Source of the DNA: Clostridiaceae bacterium
GTDB lineage: Bacteria; Bacillota; Clostridia; DSM-8532
Length of the DNA: 42,968 nucleotides
NCBI GenBank assembly: GCA_012520855.1
Contig: JAAYNO010000056.1
Location: forward strand, 1 to 42,968
Direction: 5' to 3'
Below the pieces are notes generated by a model. That model saw nothing but the letters and a program-made list of their open reading frames with translations, did not search any database and was not told the origin of the DNA. Both the position numbers and the translations under genes were made by a program. Positions 18,929-30,879 of the stretch are shown piece after piece (position 1 is the first letter of the stretch; every line of letters begins with the position of its first letter).

Positions 18929-19991
18929 GTATTTTCCCCTCCAATTCTGTAAGGTTCATATCAATAAGCTTTCCTGAACCGATCTCTTCGATATAGGCTA
19001 TTGTGAACTTCCCTGAGCGGTTCTTCTTATCCAATGCAATTGCCTTAACCAGATCATTTGTGTTAAGGCTTGGTAATTTTACAGGCAAACCATATTTTTT
19101 TAACGCAAGTTTTATTTTTTCGGTCTCACCTTTTCTTGTAAGCTCCATTTTCTCCGTCATCTCAGTTATCAATGCCATTCCAATGGATACAGCTTCACCG
19201 TGGGATAAACCCGAATAATTCTGAACTCTTTCAATGGCATGACCGATGGTATGCCCAAAATTTAAAACTTGACGCACACCATTATCAAATTCGTCCTCTT
19301 CAACAACATCCCGTTTAATAAGACAGCTATTATAAATAAGCTCGTCCATCTTATGTTTAAGGTCATTTCTGTTAAAATCGCCGCTTACCAGTACATTATA
19401 CAAATCTGCATCTCTTATGAATCCATGCTTTAATAATTCAGCCATGCCATTTGAAAACTGACTGCCGCTTAAAGTTTCAAGAAATTTGGGATCAGTGAAT
19501 ACTGCGTCGGGCTGGTAAAAAGCGCCTATGAGGTTTTTTCCCTGAGGCATATCAACTGCTACTTTCCCGCCAATACTGGAATCAACCATAGCTAAAAGTG
19601 TTGTTGGGATCTGTATGTATCCCAAGCCTCTTAGAAATGTAGCAGCAGCCAAACCGGCCATATCTCCCACTACACCGCCGCCAAAAGCAACAATTGCGTC
19701 ACTTCTGGTAAAAGCGCTATCGGCAAGCTTAGTATAGATCGATTCCAGGGTAGAAAGATTTTTGCTTTGTTCTCCGGCCTGAAAAACGATTAGTTCAACT
19801 TCAAAGCCTTCTTTTTTTAGCTTTTCCAAGAATTCTTTACCATAAAGAGGATAAACATTGCTGTCGGTTACAATGGCAAGCCTTTTGCCGAAATATTTCT
19901 CTTTGAAAATGGCCGGAAGTTCTTTAGATAGACCTGTTTTGATTGCTATTTCATAGTTTTTATCCCTGGCAGCGACAATCAATTTTTCCAT
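18894..19991 (-). CDS. aroB: 3-dehydroquinate synthase
   Basis: DAIVAFGGGVVGDMAGLAAATFLRGLGYIQIPTTLLAMVDSSIGGKVAVDMPQGKNLIGAFYQP; NFGHTIGHAIE. Confidence 0.97.
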   Translation of the reverse strand: MEKLIVAARDKNYEIAIKTGLSKELPAIFKEKYFGKRLAIVTDSNVYPLYGKEFLEKLKKEGFEVELIVFQAGEQSKNLSTLESIYTKLADSAFTRSDAIVAFGGGVVGDMAGLAAATFLRGLGYIQIPTTLLAMVDSSIGGKVAVDMPQGKNLIGAFYQPDAVFTDPKFLETLSGSQFSNGMAELLKHGFIRDADLYNVLVSGDFNRNDLKHKMDELIYNSCLIKRDVVEEDEFDNGVRQVLNFGHTIGHAIERVQNYSGLSHGEAVSIGMALITEMTEKMELTRKGETEKIKLALKKYGLPVKLPSLNTNDLVKAIALDKKNRSGKFTIAYIEEIGSGKLIDMNLTELEGKIHEILKDHIEAP

Positions 19992-19994
19992 TGA

Positions 19995-21014
19995 TCACAC
20001 CTCCAGCCGTTTTTCCTCTAAATCAGCAAGCTTTCTTAGTTTGGGGAATATTGAAGAGTATTCGGCAGGAGTAATAGATTGATCTCCATCACTCAAAGCA
20101 CATTTGGGATTATTATGGACCTCGATCACCACTCCGTCAGAACCGGATACTAATGCCGCTTTAGACATTGTACCAACCATCCATGCCTTACCTGTCCCAT
20201 GACTTGGATCAACGATCACAGGTAAATGACTGAGCTTTTTGACTGCTGGAACTGCACTTAAATCAAGAGTATTTCTTGTATATGTCTCAAAGGTCCTGAT
20301 ACCGCGCTCACATAGTATTACCTTTTCATTTCCTTCATTTAAAATATACTCCGCAGACATTAACCATTCTTCTAAAGTAGCTGATAAACCACGCTTCAAT
20401 AAAATTGGCTTTTTAGTCCTTCCCAATTCCCTCAGCAATACGAAATTTTGCATATTACGTGCACCAACCTGGATTATGTCCACATCTTCAACGAATCTGT
20501 CGAGAACATCGGCAGACATGATCTCAGATACAATTGGCAGGCCTGTTTCGGCTCTGGCTATTTTTAATAGATCCAGGCCTTCCAGCCCAAGTCCCTGAAA
20601 ACTGTAGGGCGATGTTCTTGGTTTATAAGCTCCGCCTCTTAAGAAAGATGTGCCGATTTTTTTAAGTTCCCTGGCTATACCAACTATCTGATCCTCGTTT
20701 TCAATAGAGCAAGGTCCGGCAATGATAACAAAATGGCCTTCGCCTATTTTTCGGCCGTTAACATCAAAAACAGTATCATCAGGGTGAAACATCCGATTTG
20801 CTTTTTTGAAGGGTTCGGTTACTTTTAAAACATTGAGTACTATATCATAGGATGAAAATACAAGCCTGTCTACCTTGGTGGTATCACCCACAAGACCAAC
20901 AATGGTCGTATCTACACCAACCGAAATATGAACATCCAGACCCATTGATTTAATGCGCCCAATAAGCTCATCTACCTGCTCACTTGGAGCACCGGGGTTT
21001 AATACTAAAATCAT
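19995..21014 (-). CDS. aroF: 3-deoxy-7-phosphoheptulonate synthase with N-terminal regulatory domain
   Basis: FVIIAGPCSIENEDQI; FLRGGAYKPRTSPYSFQGLGLEGL; QVGARNMQNFVLL; LPVIVDPSHGTGK. Confidence 0.95.
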   Translation of the reverse strand: MILVLNPGAPSEQVDELIGRIKSMGLDVHISVGVDTTIVGLVGDTTKVDRLVFSSYDIVLNVLKVTEPFKKANRMFHPDDTVFDVNGRKIGEGHFVIIAGPCSIENEDQIVGIARELKKIGTSFLRGGAYKPRTSPYSFQGLGLEGLDLLKIARAETGLPIVSEIMSADVLDRFVEDVDIIQVGARNMQNFVLLRELGRTKKPILLKRGLSATLEEWLMSAEYILNEGNEKVILCERGIRTFETYTRNTLDLSAVPAVKKLSHLPVIVDPSHGTGKAWMVGTMSKAALVSGSDGVVIEVHNNPKCALSDGDQSITPAEYSSIFPKLRKLADLEEKRLEV

Positions 21015-21063
21015 AAAAATTCAACTCCTACCATACTACAAATTATACACAAAAACTATCATA

Positions 21064-22413
21064 CTAAGCAAAAAACTCGTTATATATGCACTTGATAGAT
21101 CTTTCAACATCATCTTCGCTTATACCAAACATAATACTCACTTCTGATGAACCCTGGTTTACCATCCTGATATTGATACTGTTTTCCGAAAGAGCTTTTG
21201 TTATACGGCTCAGAATACCTACAGTACGTTTCATTCCCTCACCTACTACCATAACAAGACCAAGATCGTATTCAAGTGATACGCTGTCTACTTTAAGCTC
21301 TTTGGCGATTCTTTCCATTATATTGCTTTTTTTCTCGTTATCAAGATATTTCTTGCGTATAATGATCGATATATCGTCAATACCTGAAGGCATATGCTCA
21401 AATGGCACAAATTCCTCCTCAAGTATCTGCAGCACCTTACGACCAAAACCAATTTCCCTGTTCATCATGTACTTATTTATATTTATCGAGCAAAAGCCCT
21501 TGTCACCGGCTATCCCGGCCACTGGGCAATCGATCAATTCCCTTGTGGGCGTAATCACAGTACCGTGTGAGGAAGGATTGTTTGTATTTCTGATGTTAAC
21601 AGGCACTCCTCTTTGGAAAACAGGCTCCAGAGTCTCTTCATGAAGCACCGAAAAGCCGGCATATGATAACTCACGCATTTCACGATAGGTCAATACAGAG
21701 ATTGGCTTCGGATTCTTTACGATTTTAGGGCTTGCGACAAATACTGAATCCACATCTGTAAAATTCTCATATACATCGACTTCAAGAGCTGCTGCCAGAA
21801 TAGATCCTGTTATATCAGACCCGCCTCTTGGGAAAGTTACGACCTCACCTGATAATGAATAACCAAAAAAGCCCGGAAAGATTATTATACCTTCCATATC
21901 CCTGATCCTGGCGAGGTTCTTGAAGGATTGCGGCAGGACTCTTGCATTCCCGTATTCATCGCTTAAAAATAGTCCTGCATCCTTTGGATTCAGATATTGT
22001 GCATTTAATCCCAGGCTTTTCATATAGCAGGCTATCAAGCGGGCAGAATTATCCTCACCTGCTGCTTTCATACGATCCATAAACTTTTCAGGCGAATCAA
22101 ACGGAAGAGAGATCCTCGTATTTAGATTATTTTCTATATCGGTTATGATTTGCTGTCCTAAACCCAATTCCTTTGCGATCCCGGTATAGCGCCCGGTGAT
22201 TTCATCCAGCACCGTTTTATAATCATCATTGGCTAAATATTTACTTGCGCAGCTAATGAGCAAATCAGTTACTTTAATATCCGAATCAAACCGTTTACCG
22301 GGTGCAGACACAACAACAACGCGTCTTTCCGGATCACTTGAAATTATTGAGCAAACTTTTTTTATCTGTTCGCCATTAGCCATTGATGTTCCGCCAAATT
22401 TACATACCTTCAT
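21064..22413 (-). CDS. lysC: Aspartate kinase
   Basis: MKVCKFGGTSMANGEQIKKV; FPRGGSDITGSILAAALEVDVYENFTDVDSV; C-terminal ACT repeats (RITKALSENSINIRMVNQGSSEVSIMFGI). Confidence 0.94.
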   Translation of the reverse strand: MKVCKFGGTSMANGEQIKKVCSIISSDPERRVVVVSAPGKRFDSDIKVTDLLISCASKYLANDDYKTVLDEITGRYTGIAKELGLGQQIITDIENNLNTRISLPFDSPEKFMDRMKAAGEDNSARLIACYMKSLGLNAQYLNPKDAGLFLSDEYGNARVLPQSFKNLARIRDMEGIIIFPGFFGYSLSGEVVTFPRGGSDITGSILAAALEVDVYENFTDVDSVFVASPKIVKNPKPISVLTYREMRELSYAGFSVLHEETLEPVFQRGVPVNIRNTNNPSSHGTVITPTRELIDCPVAGIAGDKGFCSININKYMMNREIGFGRKVLQILEEEFVPFEHMPSGIDDISIIIRKKYLDNEKKSNIMERIAKELKVDSVSLEYDLGLVMVVGEGMKRTVGILSRITKALSENSINIRMVNQGSSEVSIMFGISEDDVERSIKCIYNEFFA

Positions 22414-22538
22414 CTTTACAGCCTCCAGGATATAAGGGTATATTATAAACTATTGATATATAATAAAATTGCCACTTTTTCAGCACCACTGTGCAATTCG
22501 CTGTGGCAAATCCTTTTTTTTGGTCCCATATAATTAAA

Positions 22539-22565
22539 AAGGTAAAGAACTTCCGTCTTTACCTT
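22539..22565 (-). terminator. Intrinsic terminator after ackA
   Basis: AAGGTAAAGA / TCTTTACCTT hairpin followed on the minus strand by TTTTTAATT. Confidence 0.75.
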
Positions 22566-22600
22566 CCAATTTTATAGTTTACTATTGTCCTTGTCAACAA

Positions 22601-23794
22601 TCAGCAAATCATTTTTTTAGTTTCTTTGGCAATCGCAAGCTCCTCATTTGTGGGTATTACGAGGATCCTTACCTTGGAATCATCTGTGCTTACGTCCATT
22701 TCCATTCCCCTGGCCATGTTCTTCTCTTCATCGATCTTTGCACCTAAAAATTCAAGCCCTTTACAAACCATGTTCCTTATCTTGGGGTTATTCTCACCAA
22801 TACCGGCAGTAAATACGATTGCATCTATGCCTCCCATAGCACAAGCATATGACCCTATGAATTTCTTAACCTGGTACGCAAAGATCTCAAGAGCCAATGC
22901 AGCTCTTTCATTGCCTTGCTCAACAGCATCATCTAAATCCCTGAAATCACTGCTGACACCTGAAATAGCCAGCACGCCAGACTTTTTGTTCATGATTGAA
23001 TCCATTTCATCAGTGCTCAAGCCTTCTTTATGCATGAGAAATGTCACAACAGCAGGATCGATGGTTCCGCATCTGGTACCCATAGCCAAACCGTCAAGCG
23101 GGGTAAACCCCATTGAAGTATCAATGGTCCTTCCACAGTCAACTGCAGCTATACTGGAACCGTTACCCAAATGACAGGTAACTATCTTCAGTTTGTCATA
23201 TGGTTTCCTCAGAAGATGAGCGGCTCTTTCTGATACATATTTATGGCTTGTTCCATGAAATCCGTATTTCCGAAGCTTATATTTCTTATAATACTCATAA
23301 GGCAGAGCATATATATACGCTTTTTGAGGCATTGTCTGGTGAAAAGCCGTGTCAAATACGGCTACCTGAGGAACACCGTTCATAATCTGCTGGCAAGCTT
23401 TGATCCCTGTTATATTAGGCGGATTATGAAGCGGAGCCAGTTCAACACATTCCTCGATTGCTTTCATTACTTCGTCATCGATAATCACTGATTTGAAAAA
23501 CTTTTCACCGCCATGTACAACTCTGTGTCCTACGGCTTTTATCTCATCAAGTGATTCTATTACGCCCCATTGGTCGTGTGTAAGCACCTTTATAAGTGAA
23601 GCAATGGCATCTTTATGGTCAGCCATATGGATCTCCTTTGCTACAGCCCTTCCATCATAGGTCTTATGCTTGATGAGAGAACCTTGTAAACCTATTCTGT
23701 CGCAAAGGCCCTTTGCTAAGACTAATTCTTCTGTCATACTTATCAATTGATATTTTAATGATGAGCTACCGGCATTAACAACTAAAATTTTCAT
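22601..23794 (-). CDS. ackA: Acetate kinase
   Basis: 397 aa; [78 protein letters not shown]. Confidence 0.98.
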   Translation of the reverse strand: MKILVVNAGSSSLKYQLISMTEELVLAKGLCDRIGLQGSLIKHKTYDGRAVAKEIHMADHKDAIASLIKVLTHDQWGVIESLDEIKAVGHRVVHGGEKFFKSVIIDDEVMKAIEECVELAPLHNPPNITGIKACQQIMNGVPQVAVFDTAFHQTMPQKAYIYALPYEYYKKYKLRKYGFHGTSHKYVSERAAHLLRKPYDKLKIVTCHLGNGSSIAAVDCGRTIDTSMGFTPLDGLAMGTRCGTIDPAVVTFLMHKEGLSTDEMDSIMNKKSGVLAISGVSSDFRDLDDAVEQGNERAALALEIFAYQVKKFIGSYACAMGGIDAIVFTAGIGENNPKIRNMVCKGLEFLGAKIDEEKNMARGMEMDVSTDDSKVRILVIPTNEELAIAKETKKMIC

Positions 23795-23819
23795 GTTACT
23801 TCCCCCCTGTTTGTCCTTG

Positions 23820-24842
<1,023 letters not shown>

Positions 24843-25121
24843 TTAGCCGCTTTACAGCTTAATTTGACCGGGTATATTGGATGTTTCGCTAAAAAACCAT
24901 TTTTTAAGCCGAAATCATACTGCGATCATATAAAAGCAACTATAATACCGTTCTTTTGTTAATATTCCCGTTTTTAATACATGGATCAAAATCGCAGCAT
25001 ATTATCAGCATCCAAATAATATCAGTGCAAATTTGTGGCTGTAATATATTCAATACCATTAAAAATTATAATACAAATGTTTTTTGTATACAAGATGATA
25101 CAGTAAAATTAATAATATAAA

Positions 25122-25145
25122 AAGGATAGAAATACCTCTATCCTT
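25122..25145 (-). terminator. Intrinsic terminator after the acyl-CoA synthetase
   Basis: AAGGATAGA / TCTATCCTT hairpin followed on the minus strand by TTTTTATATT. Confidence 0.75.
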
Positions 25146-25153
25146 CTTCCCTG

Positions 25154-27004
25154 TCAATAGTTTTCTGCTCTTTTTGCCATTAATTCTTTAAGTCTGTCGA
25201 TATTTTTGCCTGCTATGGTCTTAATCGATGCAGTTAATTGATTGAATAAGTCTTTTATCTGATCCGTTTCCACATAACGTTTAATTTTCATAGTGGTGGT
25301 TTTGATCAATTCTTCAAAACCATAAACATAATATCTGATTGCCTTGTATGCCGGCATAAGCTTGTTGATCTCTTTTATAGCATGATCAAGAAGTTTTTTG
25401 ATTCCGTTTTCATCATCGGGAGAATTTACTACGGCTGTAATCGTTTCTTTATCCAAAACTATTTTTGCACAAATCTCAACGGTACCGTCCTGTGCTGTTT
25501 CTCCCCACACCAGAGATTCTTTCACATAATTCAACTTATTAATATGATTTTCAAGTTCTTCAGGAAAAACCTTCTTCCCGTTTTTAAGGACTATCATGGT
25601 TTTAACACGACCTGTAACCCGTATAAGACCTTTTTTATCAATACATCCCAGATCGCCGGTACGAAACCAGCCATCTTGTAAGACCTCTTTGGTTGCATCT
25701 GGATTCTTCCAGTAACCCAGCATAACATTTTTACCCTGAATAACCAATTCGCCGTTTCCGGCACTATCCGGGTTTGCAATCGCGATTTTTACTCCGGGCA
25801 ATGGGTTGCCGCAAGTACCGGTCTTCCGGACACGGTCATTGCCTCCTGCGACAACAGGTGAAGTTTCTGTAAGTCCATAGCCTTGATAAACCTTTACTCC
25901 TATGTTCTCGTAGAACTTGATTGTCGCTGTTTCCATCGCAGCGCCTCCGGTCACTATAACCCTGAGCTTCCCGCCAAACGGCTCTATCAGCTTTTTAAAA
26001 AGCTTTCTTCTTAAGTCTAGTCCGGCAAACCGGAGAATATTCGCAAAGCCCATAAGAGCCTTAACCTTTTTTTCCAGACCCTTTTTCTTGATTTCATCTT
26101 TTATGCGTCCCATAAATTTATCGAAAATAAGAGGTACACCTACAAGGCAGTCAGGTTTATACTCAGTAAGATTCCTGGCAAGATATTTAAGCCCGTCGCA
26201 AATAGAAATGGTCATGCCTAAATACAACGGGAATAAAAGACCCGTAGTATTTTCAAATGTATGATGCAATGGAAGCACTGAAAGTACCGATTCTCCCGGA
26301 TCGAAACGAACAACTCCTCCAAGGCTCATTATGTCGGAGCATATATTTTTATGGCTGAGCATAACTGCTTTCGATGTGGAAGATGTGCCCGATGTGAACA
26401 GTAAAACGCTTAATTCGTCAGGGTTTATTTCTGTCTCCATATATTCTTTGTGTCCTGAAGCTATCAGCTCTTCACCGCTTTTTATCAGTTCATTAAATGA
26501 ATAGAACCGATTTCCTTTTATATCATCGTTTTCAGGGTTCATACATACAAAAGCTTTTATATTTGTATTTTTTGCAGCAATATTGTCAACAGTCGATTGA
26601 AATGCCTCAGAGTAGAATAAGGCATCGACCTCTCCTCTCTCCAGCATCGATTCAATCTCATTCGGAGGCAGCATTCTGTCAAGAGGAACTGCAATGCCAA
26701 TACCATTGACAACAGCTAAATATGATACAACCCACTCATATCTGTTTTCACCGATTATTGCTGCGTGGCAGTTTTTAAGGCCGATATTTAAAAGAGCGCT
26801 TCCAAGACAATCAACGTCTTTTATAAATTCCCTGTATGTCTTGCTTATAGTTTCAAGTCCAGGTTTGTACCTAAATTTGAATGCTATGTTATCAGAATAC
26901 TTTGATTCGCATTTTTCTAACATGTCCTTTAGAGATTTTATCTCCTGGACATGATAATAAGGTTTTCCTTCGGTAATGTTTATCAGCTTCAACTTTTTGT
27001 TCAT
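25154..27004 (-). CDS. AMP-dependent long-chain acyl-CoA synthetase
   Basis: 616 aa; LLFTSGTSSTSKAVMLSHKN; YQGYGLTETSPVVAGG; DGWFRTGDLGCIDKKGLIRVTGRVKTMIVLKNGKKVFPEELE. Confidence 0.93.
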   Translation of the reverse strand: MNKKLKLINITEGKPYYHVQEIKSLKDMLEKCESKYSDNIAFKFRYKPGLETISKTYREFIKDVDCLGSALLNIGLKNCHAAIIGENRYEWVVSYLAVVNGIGIAVPLDRMLPPNEIESMLERGEVDALFYSEAFQSTVDNIAAKNTNIKAFVCMNPENDDIKGNRFYSFNELIKSGEELIASGHKEYMETEINPDELSVLLFTSGTSSTSKAVMLSHKNICSDIMSLGGVVRFDPGESVLSVLPLHHTFENTTGLLFPLYLGMTISICDGLKYLARNLTEYKPDCLVGVPLIFDKFMGRIKDEIKKKGLEKKVKALMGFANILRFAGLDLRRKLFKKLIEPFGGKLRVIVTGGAAMETATIKFYENIGVKVYQGYGLTETSPVVAGGNDRVRKTGTCGNPLPGVKIAIANPDSAGNGELVIQGKNVMLGYWKNPDATKEVLQDGWFRTGDLGCIDKKGLIRVTGRVKTMIVLKNGKKVFPEELENHINKLNYVKESLVWGETAQDGTVEICAKIVLDKETITAVVNSPDDENGIKKLLDHAIKEINKLMPAYKAIRYYVYGFEELIKTTTMKIKRYVETDQIKDLFNQLTASIKTIAGKNIDRLKELMAKRAENY

Positions 27005-27109
27005 TAATGGGGTCTCCCTTGAAGATATTTCAGAATAACTGCATTTATATCATAACACCCAATGATAAAAAAGTATATAACAAGAGGACTATTAACGGCA
27101 CAAAATATA

Positions 27110-29578
27110 TTATATCCCCAGGAATATTATGCGCAGAGGCAAATAACGCTTTATTCCTATTTCCTTTAATACCTTCTTTTTTAATTCGCTATACGTTCTT
27201 TTCACCATATCGGCTTCCTCGGTCGTGACGCTTTTTTTACCATATCGGACTTTTGAAAATATTTCCGTTATTTTCACAAAAGAATGAGATAAATTATAAT
27301 CATTATCAATTCTAACCGCAAACTCTCCTGGCGATTCGCCCGGATTTAATTTATATCCAATAAGGGACAGCCAGTTAAACATACGGTTGTATCTAATTAG
27401 TACAATTTTCTCTTTTTTATTCCTCCTAAGTCTGATTTCCTTAGCGAATACAATAGCAAGATTGATAATTATGCAGCCAAAAACGATACTGCCTGCGATT
27501 ATACAAAACAGAATAAAATAATTATTCTTTTCTGTCTCTTCTATAGGATCAATATCTGAATGAACGTATTGTCCTGAACTTTGGCTTTGTCTGTAACGCT
27601 CGATCATATCCATATAAGACATGCTCGTATCCCCTGAAAATGAACTGGAAACCGTTCTGTAATCCATGGTTCCGGCATATATCGTAGTCGGTTCGAAAAC
27701 AAGCCACCCAAAGCCTTCAAAATAAACTTCGACCCACGCGTGAGCATTGTTGTTGGTTACTGTATATACATCATCGGAGGTACGTTCGGGCGGCAAAACG
27801 TAACCTTCAACATATCTGGACGGGATCCCCAGTGTTCTAAGCATCACTGCCATAGAAGTTGCATAATATGTGCAATAACCCTCTTTTTTATCAAAAAGAA
27901 AATAGTCCACAAAATCCCTGTCCAATGGCACGTTTTCAGGACTTAACGTATATGTATGGTTTTGCCGCAAATATTTTTCTATGGCTACTGTTTTTTCATA
28001 ATCATTCCTGAGCCCTTTGGTTATCTCATGTGCCAGCTCACTTATCCTTGCTGGTATATTATCCGGTAATAAAGTGTATATGCTATATATTTCTTTTGAG
28101 TCTTTGTTCAAAACTTCTATTCTGTCTATTTTTCGTCCAAGTATCTCTAACTCGGACAGGATATTTTCATTATCTTCCTGAGGTCCTTTATGGCTTAAAT
28201 ATTCTTTTTCCATTTGTATTTGTTTATTACTAAGGATTCTGAGAGCATTTTCGTATAAATTCCCGCTATACCCCAGAGCCTTCTTAAGTAAAGTCTCTCC
28301 GTACATAGGTTGTATATACGACAAATTATAACGGTCTCCTCTTTTTAGTCTGCTGTCACATAGAATTATTCCGCCGTCAAGCTCATAAACCGGCATTATA
28401 TTGCCATTAGCCAGCCTTACCGGCATAATGGGTTTAAGAGGTAAAAATATATTATTTGTTATCATGTTCCTGATCTCAACTTCTATAGAATATGAGGGAA
28501 ATAACAGCATATCAAGTTCGCCGCTCGCAAGGCTGTTCAAAAATTGCTTATCATCTTCTGATTCATATTTGAATATCTCATCAACAGGTATATCAGACCA
28601 ACCATTACGTGTTTCATTGATATCTTTATCATTTACATTTTGAGCTAGAGCATTTGATCTTGTCCATGTACTGTCTTCATACCAAAAATATACCGCACCT
28701 CTCAAATAAGTTCGATTTTTTGTTTTTACTTTAAGAACTTCAATGTTGCTAGGACTTACCGGTCCACCTAAACGCTTGGTTTTTTCATTACTGAAGCCGA
28801 TAGAAGAAAGACTGAAATTTTCAAGCTCAATATAATTAAAACGCTGTTCAAAGTAGGTGAAAACATTGTTTATTCTATCGTCCAGCCAGGGCCACTGGAT
28901 TGGATAATCACTCTTGGGTATAATAAATGCGATCAATACTGGAATTAGCACAACCGGTACGGTGAAAAGCAGCATCTTCCCTAACGGGAAATCTCCTGAA
29001 ACTAAACCCAGCTTTAGTTTTTGCCTGTAGATTTTACTTATATATGATAAAACAGTGAGAATACAAAATATAAGAAATAATAATCTTCCTTCGATTGCAG
29101 TCATAAACCAGGAAAAAAAGAAAAGAGAAAAAACCACACCACTCAGTATATAAAAGCTGTTGTATTTATTCAATAAAAACAAAACTACGACAGAAGCTAT
29201 AAGCGTTATTACTATCAGGGAAATTTCATCATAATGGGAGGTATCAGTATTTATTGGCATATTATTCGTGATTCTTTGCCACAGCCTCAATAAGCCTTCA
29301 AATTCTTTTATGACAGCTTTTAAAAATGATCCTTCTATAAAGCATAAAACAACAGTTAATGCAATAGCGATAACAAAGCTTATGACAGCGACTCTGGAGG
29401 CTGTATGAGATAAAGACAGAAGAAATACGATCCCATATATAAGCAGAGAAAAAGCAAAGAATTTAAAAAATCTCAGCCCGTCATAAATAATAGTCCCCAT
29501 CAAACCTGATATGACCACTGTGTAAAATAAACCTATTATAAACCCGGAAACACCGCCCAGTTTATGCTTCAAGAACAT
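27110..29578 (-). CDS. Multi-TM transglutaminase-like protein (TgpA-like)
   Basis: N-terminal TM segments; catalytic region KKEGYCTYYATSMAVMLRTLGIPSRYVEGY and NNNAHAWVEVYFEGFGWLVFEPT; C-terminal TM plus cytoplasmic tail; ATG 29578 overlaps the DUF58 stop. Confidence 0.9.
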   Translation of the reverse strand: MFLKHKLGGVSGFIIGLFYTVVISGLMGTIIYDGLRFFKFFAFSLLIYGIVFLLSLSHTASRVAVISFVIAIALTVVLCFIEGSFLKAVIKEFEGLLRLWQRITNNMPINTDTSHYDEISLIVITLIASVVVLFLLNKYNSFYILSGVVFSLFFFSWFMTAIEGRLLFLIFCILTVLSYISKIYRQKLKLGLVSGDFPLGKMLLFTVPVVLIPVLIAFIIPKSDYPIQWPWLDDRINNVFTYFEQRFNYIELENFSLSSIGFSNEKTKRLGGPVSPSNIEVLKVKTKNRTYLRGAVYFWYEDSTWTRSNALAQNVNDKDINETRNGWSDIPVDEIFKYESEDDKQFLNSLASGELDMLLFPSYSIEVEIRNMITNNIFLPLKPIMPVRLANGNIMPVYELDGGIILCDSRLKRGDRYNLSYIQPMYGETLLKKALGYSGNLYENALRILSNKQIQMEKEYLSHKGPQEDNENILSELEILGRKIDRIEVLNKDSKEIYSIYTLLPDNIPARISELAHEITKGLRNDYEKTVAIEKYLRQNHTYTLSPENVPLDRDFVDYFLFDKKEGYCTYYATSMAVMLRTLGIPSRYVEGYVLPPERTSDDVYTVTNNNAHAWVEVYFEGFGWLVFEPTTIYAGTMDYRTVSSSFSGDTSMSYMDMIERYRQSQSSGQYVHSDIDPIEETEKNNYFILFCIIAGSIVFGCIIINLAIVFAKEIRLRRNKKEKIVLIRYNRMFNWLSLIGYKLNPGESPGEFAVRIDNDYNLSHSFVKITEIFSKVRYGKKSVTTEEADMVKRTYSELKKKVLKEIGIKRYLPLRIIFLGI

Positions 29579-30851
29579 TTGCCCCTTCCGCAGAAATATT
29601 ATTTTTTTCTTCAGTCTCATAATTATCAGCCGATATAATCGAAGGCACCAGCCTATATGCATCAATATCGCTTCTCGCTAAAACATCGGATATATCCCGC
29701 CATTTCGGCTCATCAAAATCAATGCCTTCAAACTGAACAAAGTACAGTTGTATATCAAAACCCCTGTTTTTCAACTTAAGTAGCTTTTCAACAACTTCTG
29801 CATTGAGCTTTACAGTAAAAACAAACAATAGATTGCCGTACTGCTCATTTTCAATGAAATAATCAAGGGTTCGAATAAAGTCATGATCCTGGTTGAACTT
29901 TACCTCGGATAAAATATTGTATACATTTTTGAAATCGAGTGGCGAAGAAGCTCTTATTGTTTGAGGTTCTCCTTTAAAGAAACATAATTTGAGTGACATA
30001 TTTCGGTTCAGATGATGGTTTATATTGGAAACAAGCTCTTCAATAAGGCAGTCTTCCCTTAAGAGTGAAGGTTCATCAAGCAAATCATGCTTATGCAAAT
30101 CCAGTATGAACATAGAATCATTATCCTGTTCATTTCTCGTTTCTTTTACCATGTATTTATTGAGCTTGGAGGAAACCTTCCAGTGTATTTTCCTGTAACT
30201 GTCCCCATAAGCATAATCCCGTATATTTACAAGCTCGTCATTACCCGTTTCAATATGCTCTCTTGTACGGGAGCCTTCTGTAATTCTTGAGATAGGATCT
30301 CCAAGAGAATGTATCTCAACGATCCTGGGTCTTACCAGAATACTCTTCTTATCAATAGGATATATGGTAAAAGTAAATAATCCCAATAAATCGCTTAACT
30401 CTATAGAGCTCACTCCTATGTCATAGAGCCCCCTGTAGTATAAAGGCATATCATAATCAAAATCTCGTTTAGAAAATGGAGGTAATGACAATCTCATGCT
30501 TTTCATTTTTTTGCATAATACCTGTCCTTCAATATACATATTTACAGTAATATATGGAATATAAAAAATCGAAGCGTTTTCCAGATGCAGCTTGTATTGA
30601 GCACAAGACCCCTTTACAAAAATCCTTCCATTTAATTGCTGGCTGACTTTAAGCTGAACATATATTACGACAAGATGTAATAACGATATTACGGGTAATG
30701 CAATGGATAAATATAAAAGCATGAACGGAAAAAACCCCCCGAAAAAGTAGGCATAAACCAGACATGCTAACACTGCGAGACAATAACGGATGATATTTGA
30801 CTCTCTGTTGAATTTTTCTTTTTCTGATATAGAAAGACTCTTTAAACCCAT
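29562..30851 (-). CDS. DUF58-domain protein
   Basis: IRDYAYGDSYRKIHWKVSSKLNKYMVKE (DUF58 signature); two N-terminal TM segments; between MoxR and transglutaminase genes. Confidence 0.9.
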   Translation of the reverse strand: MGLKSLSISEKEKFNRESNIIRYCLAVLACLVYAYFFGGFFPFMLLYLSIALPVISLLHLVVIYVQLKVSQQLNGRIFVKGSCAQYKLHLENASIFYIPYITVNMYIEGQVLCKKMKSMRLSLPPFSKRDFDYDMPLYYRGLYDIGVSSIELSDLLGLFTFTIYPIDKKSILVRPRIVEIHSLGDPISRITEGSRTREHIETGNDELVNIRDYAYGDSYRKIHWKVSSKLNKYMVKETRNEQDNDSMFILDLHKHDLLDEPSLLREDCLIEELVSNINHHLNRNMSLKLCFFKGEPQTIRASSPLDFKNVYNILSEVKFNQDHDFIRTLDYFIENEQYGNLLFVFTVKLNAEVVEKLLKLKNRGFDIQLYFVQFEGIDFDEPKWRDISDVLARSDIDAYRLVPSIISADNYETEEKNNISAEGANVLEA

Positions 30852-30879
30852 CTGGATATTTTCCTTCGTCGGATTATAC

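Noticed and set aside
21086-21643. 185-aa plus-strand ORF inside lysC
   Set aside because: Antisense shadow ORF; no RBS or family signature seen.
22414-22600. Lysine riboswitch (L box) upstream of lysC
   Set aside because: The spacer is only about 190 nt including the ackA terminator, and I could not see the conserved multi-helix L-box core.
22626-23174. 182-aa plus-strand ORF inside ackA
   Set aside because: Antisense shadow of a highly conserved gene; low-complexity Ser/Pro/Ile composition.
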